NCBI GenBank assembly: GCA_008933995.1
Contig: WARS01000015.1
Location: forward strand, 4,576,173-4,640,172
Length of the DNA stretch: 64,000 bases
Direction of reading: 5' to 3'
From: Datnioides undecimradiatus
Taxonomy: Eukaryota; Chordata; Actinopteri; Lobotiformes; Datnioididae
A program made the position numbers and the translations under genes. The notes beneath the pieces were generated by a model that made no database searches, had not been told where the DNA came from, and saw nothing but the letters and a program-made list of their open reading frames with translations. Of this stretch, positions 47,742 through 58,377 are shown piece by piece. Position 1 is the stretch's first letter, and every line of letters begins with the position of its first letter.

Positions 47742-50700
47742 GATGAGTGTTGTTATTTATTCAAAGAAGTCGTATACAAAAACCTTGTTTACAACTGTGA
47801 TAAAAGCCAATGTTCAGATATGTCTAGTCCCGACAAAGTGAACTGGTCAGAGCATTTGAGAACCATGTCTGCATTTAGTCTGTTATTTGTTTCCTTTGTG
47901 CAGGTGGGTGGGATCATTGTTGATGTTAACCTGTCAGAGCACTCGGCCACAATCCGATTCTCTGAGTACCACGACGGCGCTGCACCTTTCCTTATCATCA
48001 ACCATACGAAAGACCGGACTCTGCAGTTCCATCAGAGGTGAGAGAACAGACAGAGGACGGTTAAAAGGTGTAAGAGTAAAGAGTTTAGGATCTAAGTGAA
48101 TGAATAGGGGAGACAAAGGAGGCAGAGAGTGGATGAGAAAAGGAGTAAAATGTTATCTGCTGAGGACAGATTGGCAGCGCGTACTTCATTTTAGGACAAT
48201 AAACTAAATTGTTGGAAATTCTTTTCACTTGGATCCTTTTAAGTGTTGCCTGTGAATGTGCTCAAAATGTGTCAAGTTTCATTTGTATTATGCTGTGGAT
48301 GTGCCACACGCGCTTTTAGATGAAGAGACGCACAATCAAGTGTGAACAGGAAGTAGGATGCTTTTCCTTTTCATTCAGCTTCTCGGTTTTATTTGACGTT
48401 TTCTTCTTTTTTTCTATCACAGCATTTTTTTTCCCATATCACTCACTTTGTAAACAGCAGATTTAAATTTTACCAATAAAGTAGTTGTTTTTTTCATGCA
48501 CAGCATTCACGTTGATGTACCACTGCTATGTATTTTGCACATTTGTTGAATGATAACTCTCTTTTCTCTTAAACCAGCAGCCTCAAACAGTTTAGTCAAT
48601 AACTAACAGCGTTTGTCTGACAGCGATTTATGTCTGTGTGTTGTGGGTCATGCAGCGCCCGGACAGAATCCACGTGGGTGGCTGACGAGCTGCTCGACCT
48701 CTCCTTCTCAGTGGAGGAGGACAGGTAGAAAAATATGAAAAGGGGAAACTCTTGTGACACACTCTGAACTCGGAATCTCTACAGAGAATCAAGGGGAAAA
48801 TAAGACCAATGAGGGGGAAAGAAAAATCTCAAAGTACTGCACCGTTTGTTTTTCTGCTTTGCCATAACTTTACCTTGGTTATTTTTCACCGGAGACAATT
48901 TTTGAAATTCTATCATATAGATTCCAAATAATAAAAATAGATGTCATGAACGTGATCAAAACCAAACACACTTTTAAAAACTGAGCATACTAACTATCTT
49001 ACCCCTGTCTGTCAAAGTATGATGAATCATCACATTAATCCACATAGGAAGCAGGAAATACAGCACAGTGATTATTCCAGTAAACTCTGCACATGATTGT
49101 GGAAGTAAACAGATTAAAATACCCAACACATAAATTAACAGTTATCGTGACCACATGAGCACCACATTAGCCTCGGACACTGTAATTAGTATGGCAGCAA
49201 GCTCGTGCAAACTGAAGCAGGAAGATTGAAAATTGAAATACAGCATTAAAACAAAGCGATGCAGCACTTCCATATGAAATGGTGTAACACTAAAAAGACC
49301 TGTGTCACAGCCACTTCAAGTGACAGTAGCCTTGAGTACAGAGTGTGGTCAGACCAAGAGTGCAGGTAAAGATGCATAGAGGAAGACTGCCTCAGCTCTG
49401 ATCCCGGTTTGATCCCGGTTTGTCTGTGTAAGCTGCTCCTTACCCTAATCAATGACAAAGTAATATTGTAAAGGCTTTGTCAGAAACCTCTTGCACAGCA
49501 TGTGTCATTTTATTTACATTGTTTCCAAAAGGATCAAGTATTTGATTCACACAGTTTTTTAATTGATCTATTGAAATATTTAATGTGCTATATAACATGT
49601 TTCAGGACCATTGAGGTAGCAAAAGGAGCAGTTTAGACGCGCAAACCCATTTACTCATTTATTACGATGTTCCTTTGATCAATTATTAAATCATCTTTAC
49701 TCGTAGAAATACTAGTTTTGAATGCTGATGACTGGATGGGATTCTGCCACTGGAATCACACCTCCCGCTTCCTCCAGTAGTTCTGTTGCGTCGTATTCTC
49801 CTGTTCCTCATCTCCATCTGTTTTTGGCTTCTTTCATTTTCACATCTGCTTTGTCTCGTCCGACTCGAGACCTGTATCCAAGTGAACGTGTATATTGAAA
49901 CCTTATCTCTCCCCGAGAGGTACTTGGGACTTTTCAGTGTTTGGCTGTTGTTCTGTCACATTTCTGTCTGTTTAGTTTGTGTTTTCTGTCAGACAGGTAC
50001 TTTGGATTGGATGGTTGTCATGGCGGTAGATCCTTGGTGGCTGGGCTCTGTTTTACTGTTAGACTGTCCCGCCGTCTGTCATTATTTGCTTCCTGTTGTC
50101 TCAAATCAGTGGAATATTATTTCTTGATTTTTAGCAGTATTACGTAATGTTACTGATAAATACTGTGTGTGCATGTGTGTGTCTGGGTGGGTTTCATGTG
50201 TGCAGCTCTCAGAAGGAGGTGGAGCAGGAGGAGCTGGAGGCTGGGAAAGCTGTGCACTACACCTGGGCTGAACCCACTGGGTCCAGAGAGCTTTGCTGGA
50301 AGTGTGGTACTTACAGCGGGAAGCTAAAGAGTGAGGAGGTACTGGAAAGCACCTGAGACTCAAAATTGTTATTGATGAGAATAATGTAAATAATAATAAT
50401 AGATCATTTTCATTTTACTCAACAAACACTGTAACTTCTTACCTTGTCTGTTTCTTTAGGACCTGCGTCAGGACATGAACAATGAGGGAAAGCTGTTTGT
50501 GATCTCTTTTTATGAAGGTAAAGTACCTCGAACATGAAATCCACTCATGATTTTCCTCTAGAGAATAATTAAGTGTTAAATCTGTATGATTTGGGTTTTA
50601 TTGTTGATCTAAAGGTCTGCAGCGAGTTGTGCTGTTCACTGAGGACCAACGTATCTACAAGCTGCTCTGTGAGAGCGAGAAGGCGCAGCTGGCTGAACAG

Positions 50701-53700
50701 GAAATCATCTTGTCACTACAAAACGTAGGCCTGTCCCTCATCAACAACAGCACCAGCCAGGAGGTCTCCTTTATTGGGATCACAAGGTAGATAACTAGCT
50801 ACATATACTTATACACATACTGTGCACTCATGTAATGTAAAGCACAAAACCTGGCCAGATCCAAGGTGTTAATGCCCAGCTTAATGCTATAACCATGGCT
50901 CACTGCCAGTTCAATACATCAAAACACATCACACGTGGACTAACTTAGTAGCGTCATGTTACTGCAGTGTGATGTATGTGTGTGTGCATGAGGTTTGGCC
51001 CTTCCTCGTTAATGCTAATAATCATTTACACTCTCTTGTTCCTCTTTTCCTGTCATAGCTCTGATGTGGTGTGGGAATTAAAGCCTAAGAAGAAGAATCG
51101 GTGGAAGACATTGAGCACTAAAGAAACAGAGATGCTGGAGAACAGCTTCAAGGAGTACACTGAATCGGGACCCGTGGACAACGGCATCGTCGACCTGGAA
51201 AACAACTACCAGGTTAGAGACTAAATGCTGTGTACTCAGCTTTCCTAATAACAACCATTAACAGCTGCAGGTGGTTACCTAATAATAATAATAACAATAA
51301 TAATAATAATAATCATTATTTGCAGACATATGTGCTCAATTCTTTGGTGGTTGCAATTGTTTTCTAGGTGTGCTTTACTCCCAATGGTACTGATATGCGG
51401 ATGCTGCAACCATGTGATGCTCCTCTCAGAAGGCACTTTCTGCCTGGGGTGAAGGTGGAGTACAGCGTCTCACCACGGCAGAGAGCTTACCGTGTCCAAA
51501 TCCACCGCATTCAGGTGAAAAGAAGTCAAATAAATACAAAGTATCTCCCATTTAGAGGCAGAAATTATTTCTTTACGTCCTCTAAGATTCAGTACATGTA
51601 CGTCCATATTAAGCTTTAAGCATCTCCTCTCCTCCTGTAGATCCAAAATCAGTTGCCAGGAGCCATCTTCCCCTATGTTTTTTACCCTGTCAAACTGCCA
51701 AAATCCATCACCATGGACTCAGGTCTGTTACTCCACCTTTTATGTCCTATTTAATTTAGTTTCATTTACTGTTTATTTGCACTATTTCTGACTTGAATAT
51801 TATTTGTATTTTTACAGAACCCAAACCTCTAACTGATATCAGCATTGTTACCAGAACAGCAGGGCACTCTGATATCTCTCGCATCAAGTAATTGTTTTTT
51901 CTTTTGAACTTTTTTCTGTTGTGATGAAGTCTGCTGTATTTCTTCTGTGATTTTCTGTAATGTTTTAGTTTTCTGGGTTTTGCTTACGAAAATGTTGATG
52001 GGAATGTCTGTCTAACTCAGGTACTTCAAGGTGTTGATTCAAGAGATGGATCTGAAGCTCGACCTGGGCTTCCTGTATGCCATCCTGGACCTGTTCACGC
52101 CTGAAAATGCCAGCATCACGACCTCAGAACAGGAGGTCAGATAATCACATATTCAGACACAGTTAATACATATCATCAGTGCATAATCAGTGAGAGACCT
52201 TTGTGTTTCTGTGCCTTTACATTCACGTTACCATGTATTTATGCTCTTCTTATTCTTTCAAGGTGGAACTGTTTGAGAAGGACATAGTGTATATAAAGAC
52301 AGAACTACACGATGTGTCTGCTGCCGACACCTCTCCTATCAGCCTCTATGAGTACTTCCACATTTCCCCCATCAAGGTGTGTACAGTATACAGTACTTAT
52401 GCATTAATGTGTAAGAAAATCCACACATCAGGCAGGCCAAGTCATAAAAATGATTCTGATTGATAGCGAATGGCTTTGTAAAATAATATGGAGGGACAAT
52501 ATAAATGATGAACAACAATGAACAAAGATTAAGATGCAAATTTCCTAATTACTCTCTTCTTTATTTCTACAACACTATATGTGATTTCAACATTTGCTGG
52601 TTGAAATGGGGGAAAAAGCATCAATAAAGACTGCGTCAGAGCACGTTTCTGTTTTAACACCAGAAACAGCCATGCTCAGGTATGTTTTCTTTTTTGCAGC
52701 TGCACCTAAGCTTCTCTCTAAGTACGGGAGGAGAAGACGGCCTGAAGGAGAAGAGAGACACAGAACTGATTCCTGTCCAGTCCCTCAACCTGCTGCTGAA
52801 GAGTATCGGCGCCACGCTCACCGATGTGCAGGACGTTGTCTTCAAGTAGGAATGCACGCAAAGGCCCAACACATAAATCACACACAGTAGCATTCATTTA
52901 CTTTTTTGTCATTAGCTGTTGGAGTGATCCTTGTTACATCATTTATTTCAGGCTGGCCTTCTTTGAGCTGACCTTCCAGTTTTGCACCACCCAGCAGCTG
53001 CAATGGGAGGTCATCAGACATTACTCCAAGCAGGTAATCCACATGCAAACATGCGGAAGCAGCAGTGACTAATGGAGTGTATTCCATGGCAATGACGTAT
53101 GAACCCTTCGTGGCATTAATTGTGAAATATGGTGCAGAAGAAAACCAAAGACAGCCAGCTTACCACTTTCTATAAATGCATATTTCAGGCTATTAAGCAG
53201 ATGTATGTGCTGGTGCTCGGCCTGGATGTACTTGGAAATCCTTTTGGACTGATCAGAGGACTGTCAGAGGGAGTTGAAGCCTTCTTCTATGAGCCTTATC
53301 AGGTAGAAATGTAACATAAGTACTGATGGGAGATGAGATAATGAGATAATCAGTGAAATGTAATGCTCATTATTTAAAGTAAACATTTATGTGATACTCA
53401 AACACTGCCTTTGAATGTGTTTTGGGACTCCAGAGATTGTGAACAGCTACTAAAACGTGAATATTAAATGTCATGTGGAAAATACTGACAGACAGTATCT
53501 CCTTCATGTTAAACTGTTGTCTGTGGTTTTGCAGGGAGCTATCCAGGGACCAGAGGAGTTCGTTGAAGGAATGGCTCTAGGGGTAAAGGCTCTGGTGGGA
53601 GGAGCTGTAGGTAAGCACAGGGCTCACATCATCATTAACAGGATCTCTGTGTTATATAGACACATACAACACTCTTCCTCTGTTTGTTGGGTTTTAGTTT

Positions 53701-56700
53701 TAGGTTTTTGTGTGTACAAATATGATACCTAAGATCTCTCACAACTGTGTCAACGCTGTGAACTGATATCTTTCCTAGTTTTCTCAGACTTAGTTATTGC
53801 CTGTGCCTGTGAGATGGTGTGGGGTTTGTCAGTGTCTTTTGGAAGGTGGTAAAAATGTTTATCGTTTTATTTTGTTAGCATTGTGTGTTGCTGTGTACAC
53901 TTAAATGTAAAGTATGAGTATGAGTAAGAGTTTCTAATGAAATGTGCTTCATAGACTAAACAGAGGATAAAGCGAAAGTGGAAACATTCAGTAGAATTTC
54001 CTCCATAAAAACATTACAGAGAAATAGCTTTACCGAAAAAATTGTTGTTACAATAAAAAAATCATTTTTGCCCTCCAGGGGGTATAGCTGGTGCCGCCTC
54101 CAGGATCACAGGTGCTATGGCGAAGGGTGTTGCTGCCATAACCATGGACGAGGAATACCAGCAGAAGAGACGAGAGGCCATGAACAAACAACCCAGTGGT
54201 CTGAGAGAAGGGCTGACCAGGGGTGGAAAGGGATTAGTGTCTGTACGTACTCACATTTGAGTTTATATAAGAATGTATAGACCTAAATTTAATTTGCTGC
54301 CCCTTGATAATAATATCGTGCTGTTGCTTTTAGGGATTTGTCAGTGGGATCACAGGAATTGTTACCAAGCCCATTAAAGGTACGTTGAATCAGATAAGTG
54401 ATTGTATTTAGCGTGCACTGACCCTTTAATGGCCAAAAGAATATAATTCTGTATAACTGTGTGTCCAGCTTGGTAGTGATGTTGTGTTACGTTGCAGGAG
54501 CCCAGAAGGAGGGTGCTGCAGGCTTCTTTAAAGGCGTAGGGAAAGGATTGGTTGGTGCTGTCGCCAGACCTACAGGAGGCATTATTGACATGGCCAGCAG
54601 CACTTTCCAGGGGATCAAGAGGTACTGTGTTTTCTCTGTGCATATATTCCCATGGATTTGCTGAAGTATTCATGTGTGTGAACCACCAGTGTAAACACAG
54701 ACAGGCGATGTCTTGCCTCTAGAGCCTCGCAGTGCTTGTTTTTTGGCATTTGCAGGTTTGAGAATATTTATCACTTTGAGAAACAAAGATCACTATAGAA
54801 ATAAATCATGTACTTTTAACTCACAACAAAAACAGCTTTTTATTATAGCTAGCAGCTACAGCAAATGCCAGTTCTGTCTAAGTCTGCTCATAAATGTAAA
54901 CGTTTGCATGACATATATCGTTTTTCCTTTTTAGGGCAGCAGAGACTTCCCAAGATGTCGAATCTCTGCGACCTCCTCGCTTCATCCATGAGGATGGCGT
55001 TATACGACCATATAAGGAGAGGGAGGGCGTCGGCAGTCAGATGCTCCAGGTAGGACAAAAATCGACTCTCCACAGTCAGACCTGAGCAAACACTGTTCAC
55101 TTTAACTGAGATGAGGTCAACTCCAACATTTTTAATTTTTGGCATTTCTGTGACTTTACAGCCACAATTATGTGCTCTACATAATTTGTTTGGTAATTTG
55201 TTACCAAGTGGGGCTAGTTTACAAGTTGAGTTGTGGGTTCATGCACACAGATATTATTTCTTTCAGGAAGTTAACCGCCTCTAAGTCTACTTTATTTTAA
55301 TTATATCAAACTTGTTATTATTTTGGGCAATTGTATGGGCCATTCATGTTTATGTCCTTGGAAAGACAGTCATCCCAGTTCTCAGTGATGAATTCACATC
55401 TGTGGTTGTGTTTTCTGTTATAAGTAAGCAAGAGTAGTGAAAAGCAAAGCAAAGATTACTGCTTACTGGATGTTTTCAGCGATTCAGGAAAATAATATAT
55501 ATAATTTGCAGCAGAGTTTCTGTGCAGTTTAGCTAGTTCATTTTTTGGTTTTGCTCCGTATTACTCAAATAACATAATAGGTTTAATGTCTTGTGGTGTG
55601 TTAAATAGATTTTATTTGGTAAACGATGCTGCATCTGGAAGTGTTGCCCCTGAGGTTAAGCAGAAATAATCCCAGCAGCCATTTGGCTAAACATATTGTT
55701 GATTAGCACATTACCCTGAATGTGGTTCAGAGCCAGTAGATTTTGCTTGTAGATTTTAGTGTTGCTTCAGAGTGTTTCACGTCGGCTTGACTGAGGCTCT
55801 GAACTGAGCGTCACGTTTTTCTGTGATGACTTTGTCTAGCTGTCGTGCTGGATGGACTGGGTTGAGGTTTCGTCTTACGAGTCTGAGGTCAGAGCTGCAC
55901 TCTTTGGCTGGAAGATCTCCCACTTAAGTTACATATAGGTGACAAATTAAAGAGGTGTTGCACCACTTCGTAAACATTCTACAAATCTGAAATAAATGTG
56001 AATAAACCATTTTTCCAAAAGATTTTCCATCATTTTGTGTTCTGGCGATGGTGGTTCGATGAAAATCTGGTGACTCTTAAGGCCACAGCATACGCTTTAT
56101 ATCATTTTCATTCTCAACAAACCTTTCCGTGACCTCTCAGTTTCTCTGTAGACACATTCACTTATTTTCCCACTTATCGTAATCAGGATTTTCCTTTAAT
56201 TTGTCACCCATCTGTATAACCTTTAGACCTTTAGACCTAGGCTAGGTTTGTCTGTATACTGATGTAGCATTGACAGATTATTCCACTTCCCACTCCCCAA
56301 ATTAGGAATAGTGACAACATAAAGACAACTACAAATCACAGTGGATGGCACACTCATCTGCATCTGTTTTAATGTTTCTGTTGTAGCTGGTTAAGTTAGC
56401 ATCAAATCCCCTGGGACTGAATTTAACATATTGTATTCGTTAGGCGGAAAGCTTTTGGCTACAAAGGAAAACTTAGTTAAACCAGTGGTCTACACATAAG
56501 ATAATTAGATGACTACATTAGGCTGTTGAGCTTCAGCCCAATTTAAAGGAATTTGCTATTTACTTTGTTACAAAGCATTTAAGAGCATGTAATACTAGTA
56601 TATTTGTACTTGTATAACTACTAAAGTTGTATAAAGGGAAATCAGATATTATCTTTACACATTGTTTTTAGATATAGAAAACTTTTACAGCAGGCAGTGA

Positions 56701-58377
56701 CAGTGCGTCCAGAGATTTGAAGTTGATGTCATCAGTGCAGCGGCTCTCTGGGCTGAATCAGGTTCCTGGCTCACTCTCTGCTCTGACCTTGACTCTTCTC
56801 TTTTGTCACGTCCACAGAGGAGATTGGCCTACAGTGAATGGCGTAGAAGTGCCTCTGAGGATGAGGGTGATGATGAGGAAAACAGCTAGAAGCCAGAAGT
56901 GACAGCTGTAGTGTAGCGCTGGTCCTTTGTCTGTAGTCTGCTGGAGCCTGCTGTCTGTCAGTTCAGAGTTAGTGTGGTCTAAACAAACCAAAGAATCAGA
57001 GTTTAAGTAAATAAAAAAAAATGTTTTATGTATTTTCATTCATTTATTAATATGATGTATGTTTTCTCTATTTTGTGTTTATCTTTCATCATTTAACATG
57101 ACTCCCACTTTATATCGTTTAGCCTTATCGTTTGTCATTTTCTTATGTCATATCTTTCTTCTCATTATTCAGATATTCATTCATTTTTTGGAAAAAAAAT
57201 CCTCATAATCATAGTGTTTTTGTGTTTGTCTTATCATTCAGTCATTCACTGCCACTATCAACTGTCCTCCTTTTCTCAATAAAATGTCCACATTTTAAAC
57301 CTTTACCTGCCATCGTCTTTGTTTCGTCCCATCCTCCTTCAGCACCCCACAACATTTTCCACTTTCCTCAAGGTGAAGTTTTGTGCTAGGTAGCCGTTCA
57401 CTCTTTTTGCAGGGGATCATGGTATCTCAAGCGCATTGACAGTATTCATATAGGAATTGTCATAGCACATAGATGTCTGGCTATTCACGTTGTTCTGTGA
57501 GTCTTGCTTTTGTGTTCATGTAGTCCCTTACATTTTTCTCTCCTCATTCAGAAAATTGAGAACGGACGTTTTGCCAAGTACAGATACTTTGCTCATGCCA
57601 AGGTCAACGACTCCGACTTCCTCATGATCACCAAAAGGTGAGTTTTTGAGATGTTTTAGCACTGCATTTTGTTTTCTTACCATGTTTAAAAACACCCATG
57701 AATAAAATCAGTATATCTCTATGCCCAGTTGTCCATTCGTAAGTTAGATATTTCCATTCAGCGTGTCACTAAATTATATTCTTTATGGAGTCAAAGGTAA
57801 GACAGACAGATATCAGTTGTTTTTTTCCAACCGCTTTAATATCGTTTTTGTTTTTCCAGGGGAATATTTTTTGTGACCAAAGGCACATTTGGCCAGCTCA
57901 CCTGTGAATGGCAGTATCTGTTTGAAGAGTTCACCAAGGATCCAATGATTGTCGAGAACCGCCGACTTCGCATCGAGGCCAAGGTACAAAAAAAAAAACC
58001 TCTCGCAGTTACGTTTTAAGTGACTGTTCACACAGAAAAGTGCAGTAAATGTCTTGTTTTGGGTCCTGCAGGAGAGAGTTAAGTCTGTCTTCCATGCCAA
58101 GGAATTTGGGAAGATCATAAACTTCAAAACTCCTGAGATTGCCAAGGTAAGTTGCTTTTTGGGGCTATACAATTCTTGTATCATATTTAAATATTTTATT
58201 TTGATATAGGTGTATAAAAATATATATTTTTGCACTTTATTTTTGTATAAGTTGTTATCTGTTATCATGTTATGTGTCCATCCTGCAGTCACAGTTGTTC
58301 TGACCTTAGTGCTCATTTATTTTCAGTGGGTTCTTGCCAAATTGGAGGACGCGAGAGAGAGTTTACCCAAATACTAA
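27196..58377 (+). CDS. vps13a: Vacuolar protein sorting 13 homolog A (chorein), whole coding region, multi-exon
   Basis: Every region of human VPS13A (3174 aa) can be followed in order through about 75 exons with GT-AG borders. The exon lengths keep frame from ATG to stop and give about 3231 aa, or 3254 with an optional 69-nt exon at 48656-48724. VPS13A is a rod-like bridge lipid-transfer protein working at ER-mitochondria, ER-lipid droplet and plasma-membrane contacts; human loss causes chorea-acanthocytosis. Order of parts: chorein N domain, long repeating beta groove, FFAT-like motif (about residue 856), VAB domain, APT1/ATG2-C-like region and C-terminal PH domain. VPS13A rather than C or D is indicated by overall match, the C-terminus and the FOXB2/GNA14 neighbours. 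An alternative terminal exon at 56818-56889 would make a shorter form. Exon coordinates are given in the block entries; they were read by eye, so an occasional border could be off by a few bases. Confidence 0.97.
30118..35030 (+). CDS. vps13a: vps13a exons 7-19: N-terminal part of the lipid groove
   Basis: Exons: 30118-30177, 30308-30367, 30707-30787, 31181-31238, 31650-31777, 31972-32078, 32178-32349, 32924-32986, 33613-33745, 33877-33971, 34103-34245, 34622-34823, 34916-35030 (residues about 166-637). Family landmarks include [60 protein letters not shown] and [15 protein letters not shown]. The segment belongs to the extended, hydrophobic-lined beta structure of VPS13 proteins. The donor of exon 12 (ATATG then GTCAGA) and of exon 17 (ATCAA then GTTTGT) are weak but keep the frame. 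Confidence 0.93.
31782..31832. repeat. GT microsatellite directly after the exon 11 donor
   Basis: About 25 GT units starting four bases after the exon 11 donor (GTAGGTGTGTG...). Long GU repeats next to donors can alter splicing in vertebrates by binding TDP-43/CELF-type proteins. That is a general property and not shown here. Confidence 0.95.
35827..38984 (+). CDS. vps13a: vps13a exons 20-30, including FFAT-like motif
   Basis: Exons: 35827-35963, 36189-36321, 36626-36743, 36901-37039, 37258-37369, 37470-37645, 37785-37941, 38104-38183, 38311-38370, 38536-38734, 38868-38984 (residues about 638-1113). Exon 20 has [19 protein letters not shown]. Exon 25 encodes [13 protein letters not shown] (residues about 852-864), matching the human two-phenylalanines-in-an-acidic-tract (FFAT) motif that binds VAP proteins of the ER. 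Exon 27 has [18 protein letters not shown]. Exon 29 encodes [18 protein letters not shown] followed by an acidic/lysine-rich linker that is poorly conserved. Confidence 0.93.
39221..44267 (+). CDS. vps13a: vps13a exons 31-45: middle of the lipid groove
   Basis: Exons: 39221-39324, 39506-39673, 39932-40239, 40399-40546, 40736-40907, 41070-41194, 41331-41500, 41841-42097, 42298-42482, 42602-42745, 42829-43038, 43250-43393, 43564-43665, 43754-43906, 44009-44267 (residues about 1114-1996). Landmarks: [21 protein letters not shown] and GVKELAERS in exon 33, [10 protein letters not shown] in exon 36, [19 protein letters not shown] in exon 39, [20 protein letters not shown] in exon 42, [18 protein letters not shown] in exon 43, and [13 protein letters not shown] in exon 44. 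Exon 35 encodes a Pro/Ser-rich linker of low conservation. Confidence 0.93.
44569..48037 (+). CDS. vps13a: vps13a exons 46-54: VAB domain, first part
   Basis: Exons: 44569-44729, 45022-45125, 45238-45550, 45932-46068, 46301-46595, 46875-46979, 47119-47265, 47569-47700, 47904-48037 (residues about 1997-2505). It includes [67 protein letters not shown] and [18 protein letters not shown]. The region corresponds to the VPS13 adaptor-binding (VAB) domain, made of repeated beta modules with an invariant Asn each, which binds organelle adaptors (XK is a known VPS13A partner, via the C-terminal region). The exon 53 donor is followed within 8 bp by an AC microsatellite (47709-47739). Confidence 0.93.
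47709..47739. repeat. AC microsatellite next to the exon 53 donor
   Basis: About 15 AC units beginning 9 bases into the intron. Confidence 0.93.
48656..48724 (+). CDS. vps13a: Candidate optional 69-nt exon of vps13a
   Basis: Between exon 54 (ends 48037, phase 2) and the next certain exon (starts 50206, phase 2) there is a 69-nt open segment. It is preceded by GTCATGCAG and followed by GACAG/GTAGAA. Its phase fits both neighbours, so inclusion adds 23 residues containing [15 protein letters not shown] and VEED without a frameshift. Human VPS13A has no counterpart at this point. It could be a fish-specific cassette exon or a chance open stretch. The acceptor has only a modest pyrimidine tract. 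Confidence 0.45.
50206..53033 (+). CDS. vps13a: vps13a exons after the VAB core, to the C-terminal core
   Basis: Exons: 50206-50338, 50460-50517, 50615-50786, 51059-51212, 51368-51514, 51641-51722, 51818-51887, 52021-52135, 52263-52376, 52700-52845, 52952-53033. Landmarks: [116 protein letters not shown] and [10 protein letters not shown]. This covers the end of VAB and the APT1-like segment that precedes the helical C-terminal region. Confidence 0.93.
51281..51313. repeat. AAT trinucleotide microsatellite
   Basis: About eleven AAT/ATA units with one interruption, in the intron between the exons at 51059 and 51368. Confidence 0.9.
53189..55049 (+). CDS. vps13a: vps13a ATG2-C-like helical region (six exons)
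   Basis: Exons: 53189-53302, 53535-53610, 54079-54242, 54334-54379, 54498-54621, 54935-55049. This is the most conserved part: [92 protein letters not shown] and [16 protein letters not shown] are almost identical to human. The glycine-rich amphipathic segments resemble the C-terminal region of ATG2. In VPS13 this part targets mitochondria and lipid droplets. The last exon ends at ...GSQMLQ in phase 0, which is where human VPS13A transcripts split into forms A and B. Confidence 0.95.
56818..56889 (+). CDS. vps13a: Candidate alternative terminal exon of vps13a (isoform-B type)
   Basis: In the 2.5-kb intron after ...GSQMLQ, a pyrimidine-rich tract and GTCCACAG acceptor precede 23 in-phase codons and a TAG. 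The peptide begins [16 protein letters not shown] and ends DDEENS. No donor is needed because the frame stops. AATAAA signals follow at 57010-57015 and 57278-57283. Human VPS13A is known to make a variant B that ends in an exon (exon 69) skipped by variant A, located after exon 68 and before four final exons. Here too four final exons follow. The product would be about 3143 aa and lack the PH domain. I cannot recall the human exon 69 peptide well enough to compare it. Confidence 0.6.
   Translation, partial: RRLAYSEWRRSASEDEGDDEENS
57010..57015 (+). terminator. vps13a: Poly(A) signal for the alternative vps13a 3' end
   Basis: AATAAA 121 bp after the TAG of the candidate terminal exon, within A-rich sequence. 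A second AATAAA lies at 57278-57283 with T-rich flanks. Confidence 0.4.
57552..58377 (+). CDS. vps13a: vps13a last four exons: C-terminal PH domain
   Basis: Exons: 57552-57637, 57860-57983, 58072-58146, 58327-58377 (stop TAA 58375-58377). The peptide has [72 protein letters not shown] and ends [16 protein letters not shown]. This is the pleckstrin-homology-like domain of VPS13A; in human this C-terminal end is needed for the interaction with the scramblase XK. Length and ending are close to human, which ends ...REPSPSL. Confidence 0.96.

Larger units (their letters stand above)
55050..57551 (+). other. vps13a: Large vps13a intron holding the alternative terminal exon
   Basis: This 2.5-kb intron is the longest in the gene. 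Apart from the candidate exon at 56818-56889 I see only AT-rich DNA without a gene or a recognisable repeat. Its size compared with neighbouring introns (100-500 bp) fits retention of an internal alternative 3' end. Confidence 0.6.

Noticed and set aside
49786-50127. 113-codon open frame in a vps13a intron
   Set aside because: Hydrophobic, Cys/Leu-rich translation of T-rich intronic DNA with no resemblance to VPS13A and no phase-compatible splice sites.
50321-50336. Alternative donor GTGAGG at 50331 for the vps13a exon starting 50206
   Set aside because: Although a stronger donor by consensus, it would put the next exon out of frame and meet a stop. The donor at 50339 keeps the reading frame.
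57813-58316. 167-codon minus-strand frame across the last vps13a exons
   Set aside because: Lies antisense to well-supported exons and introns of vps13a. It is a shadow frame without family similarity.
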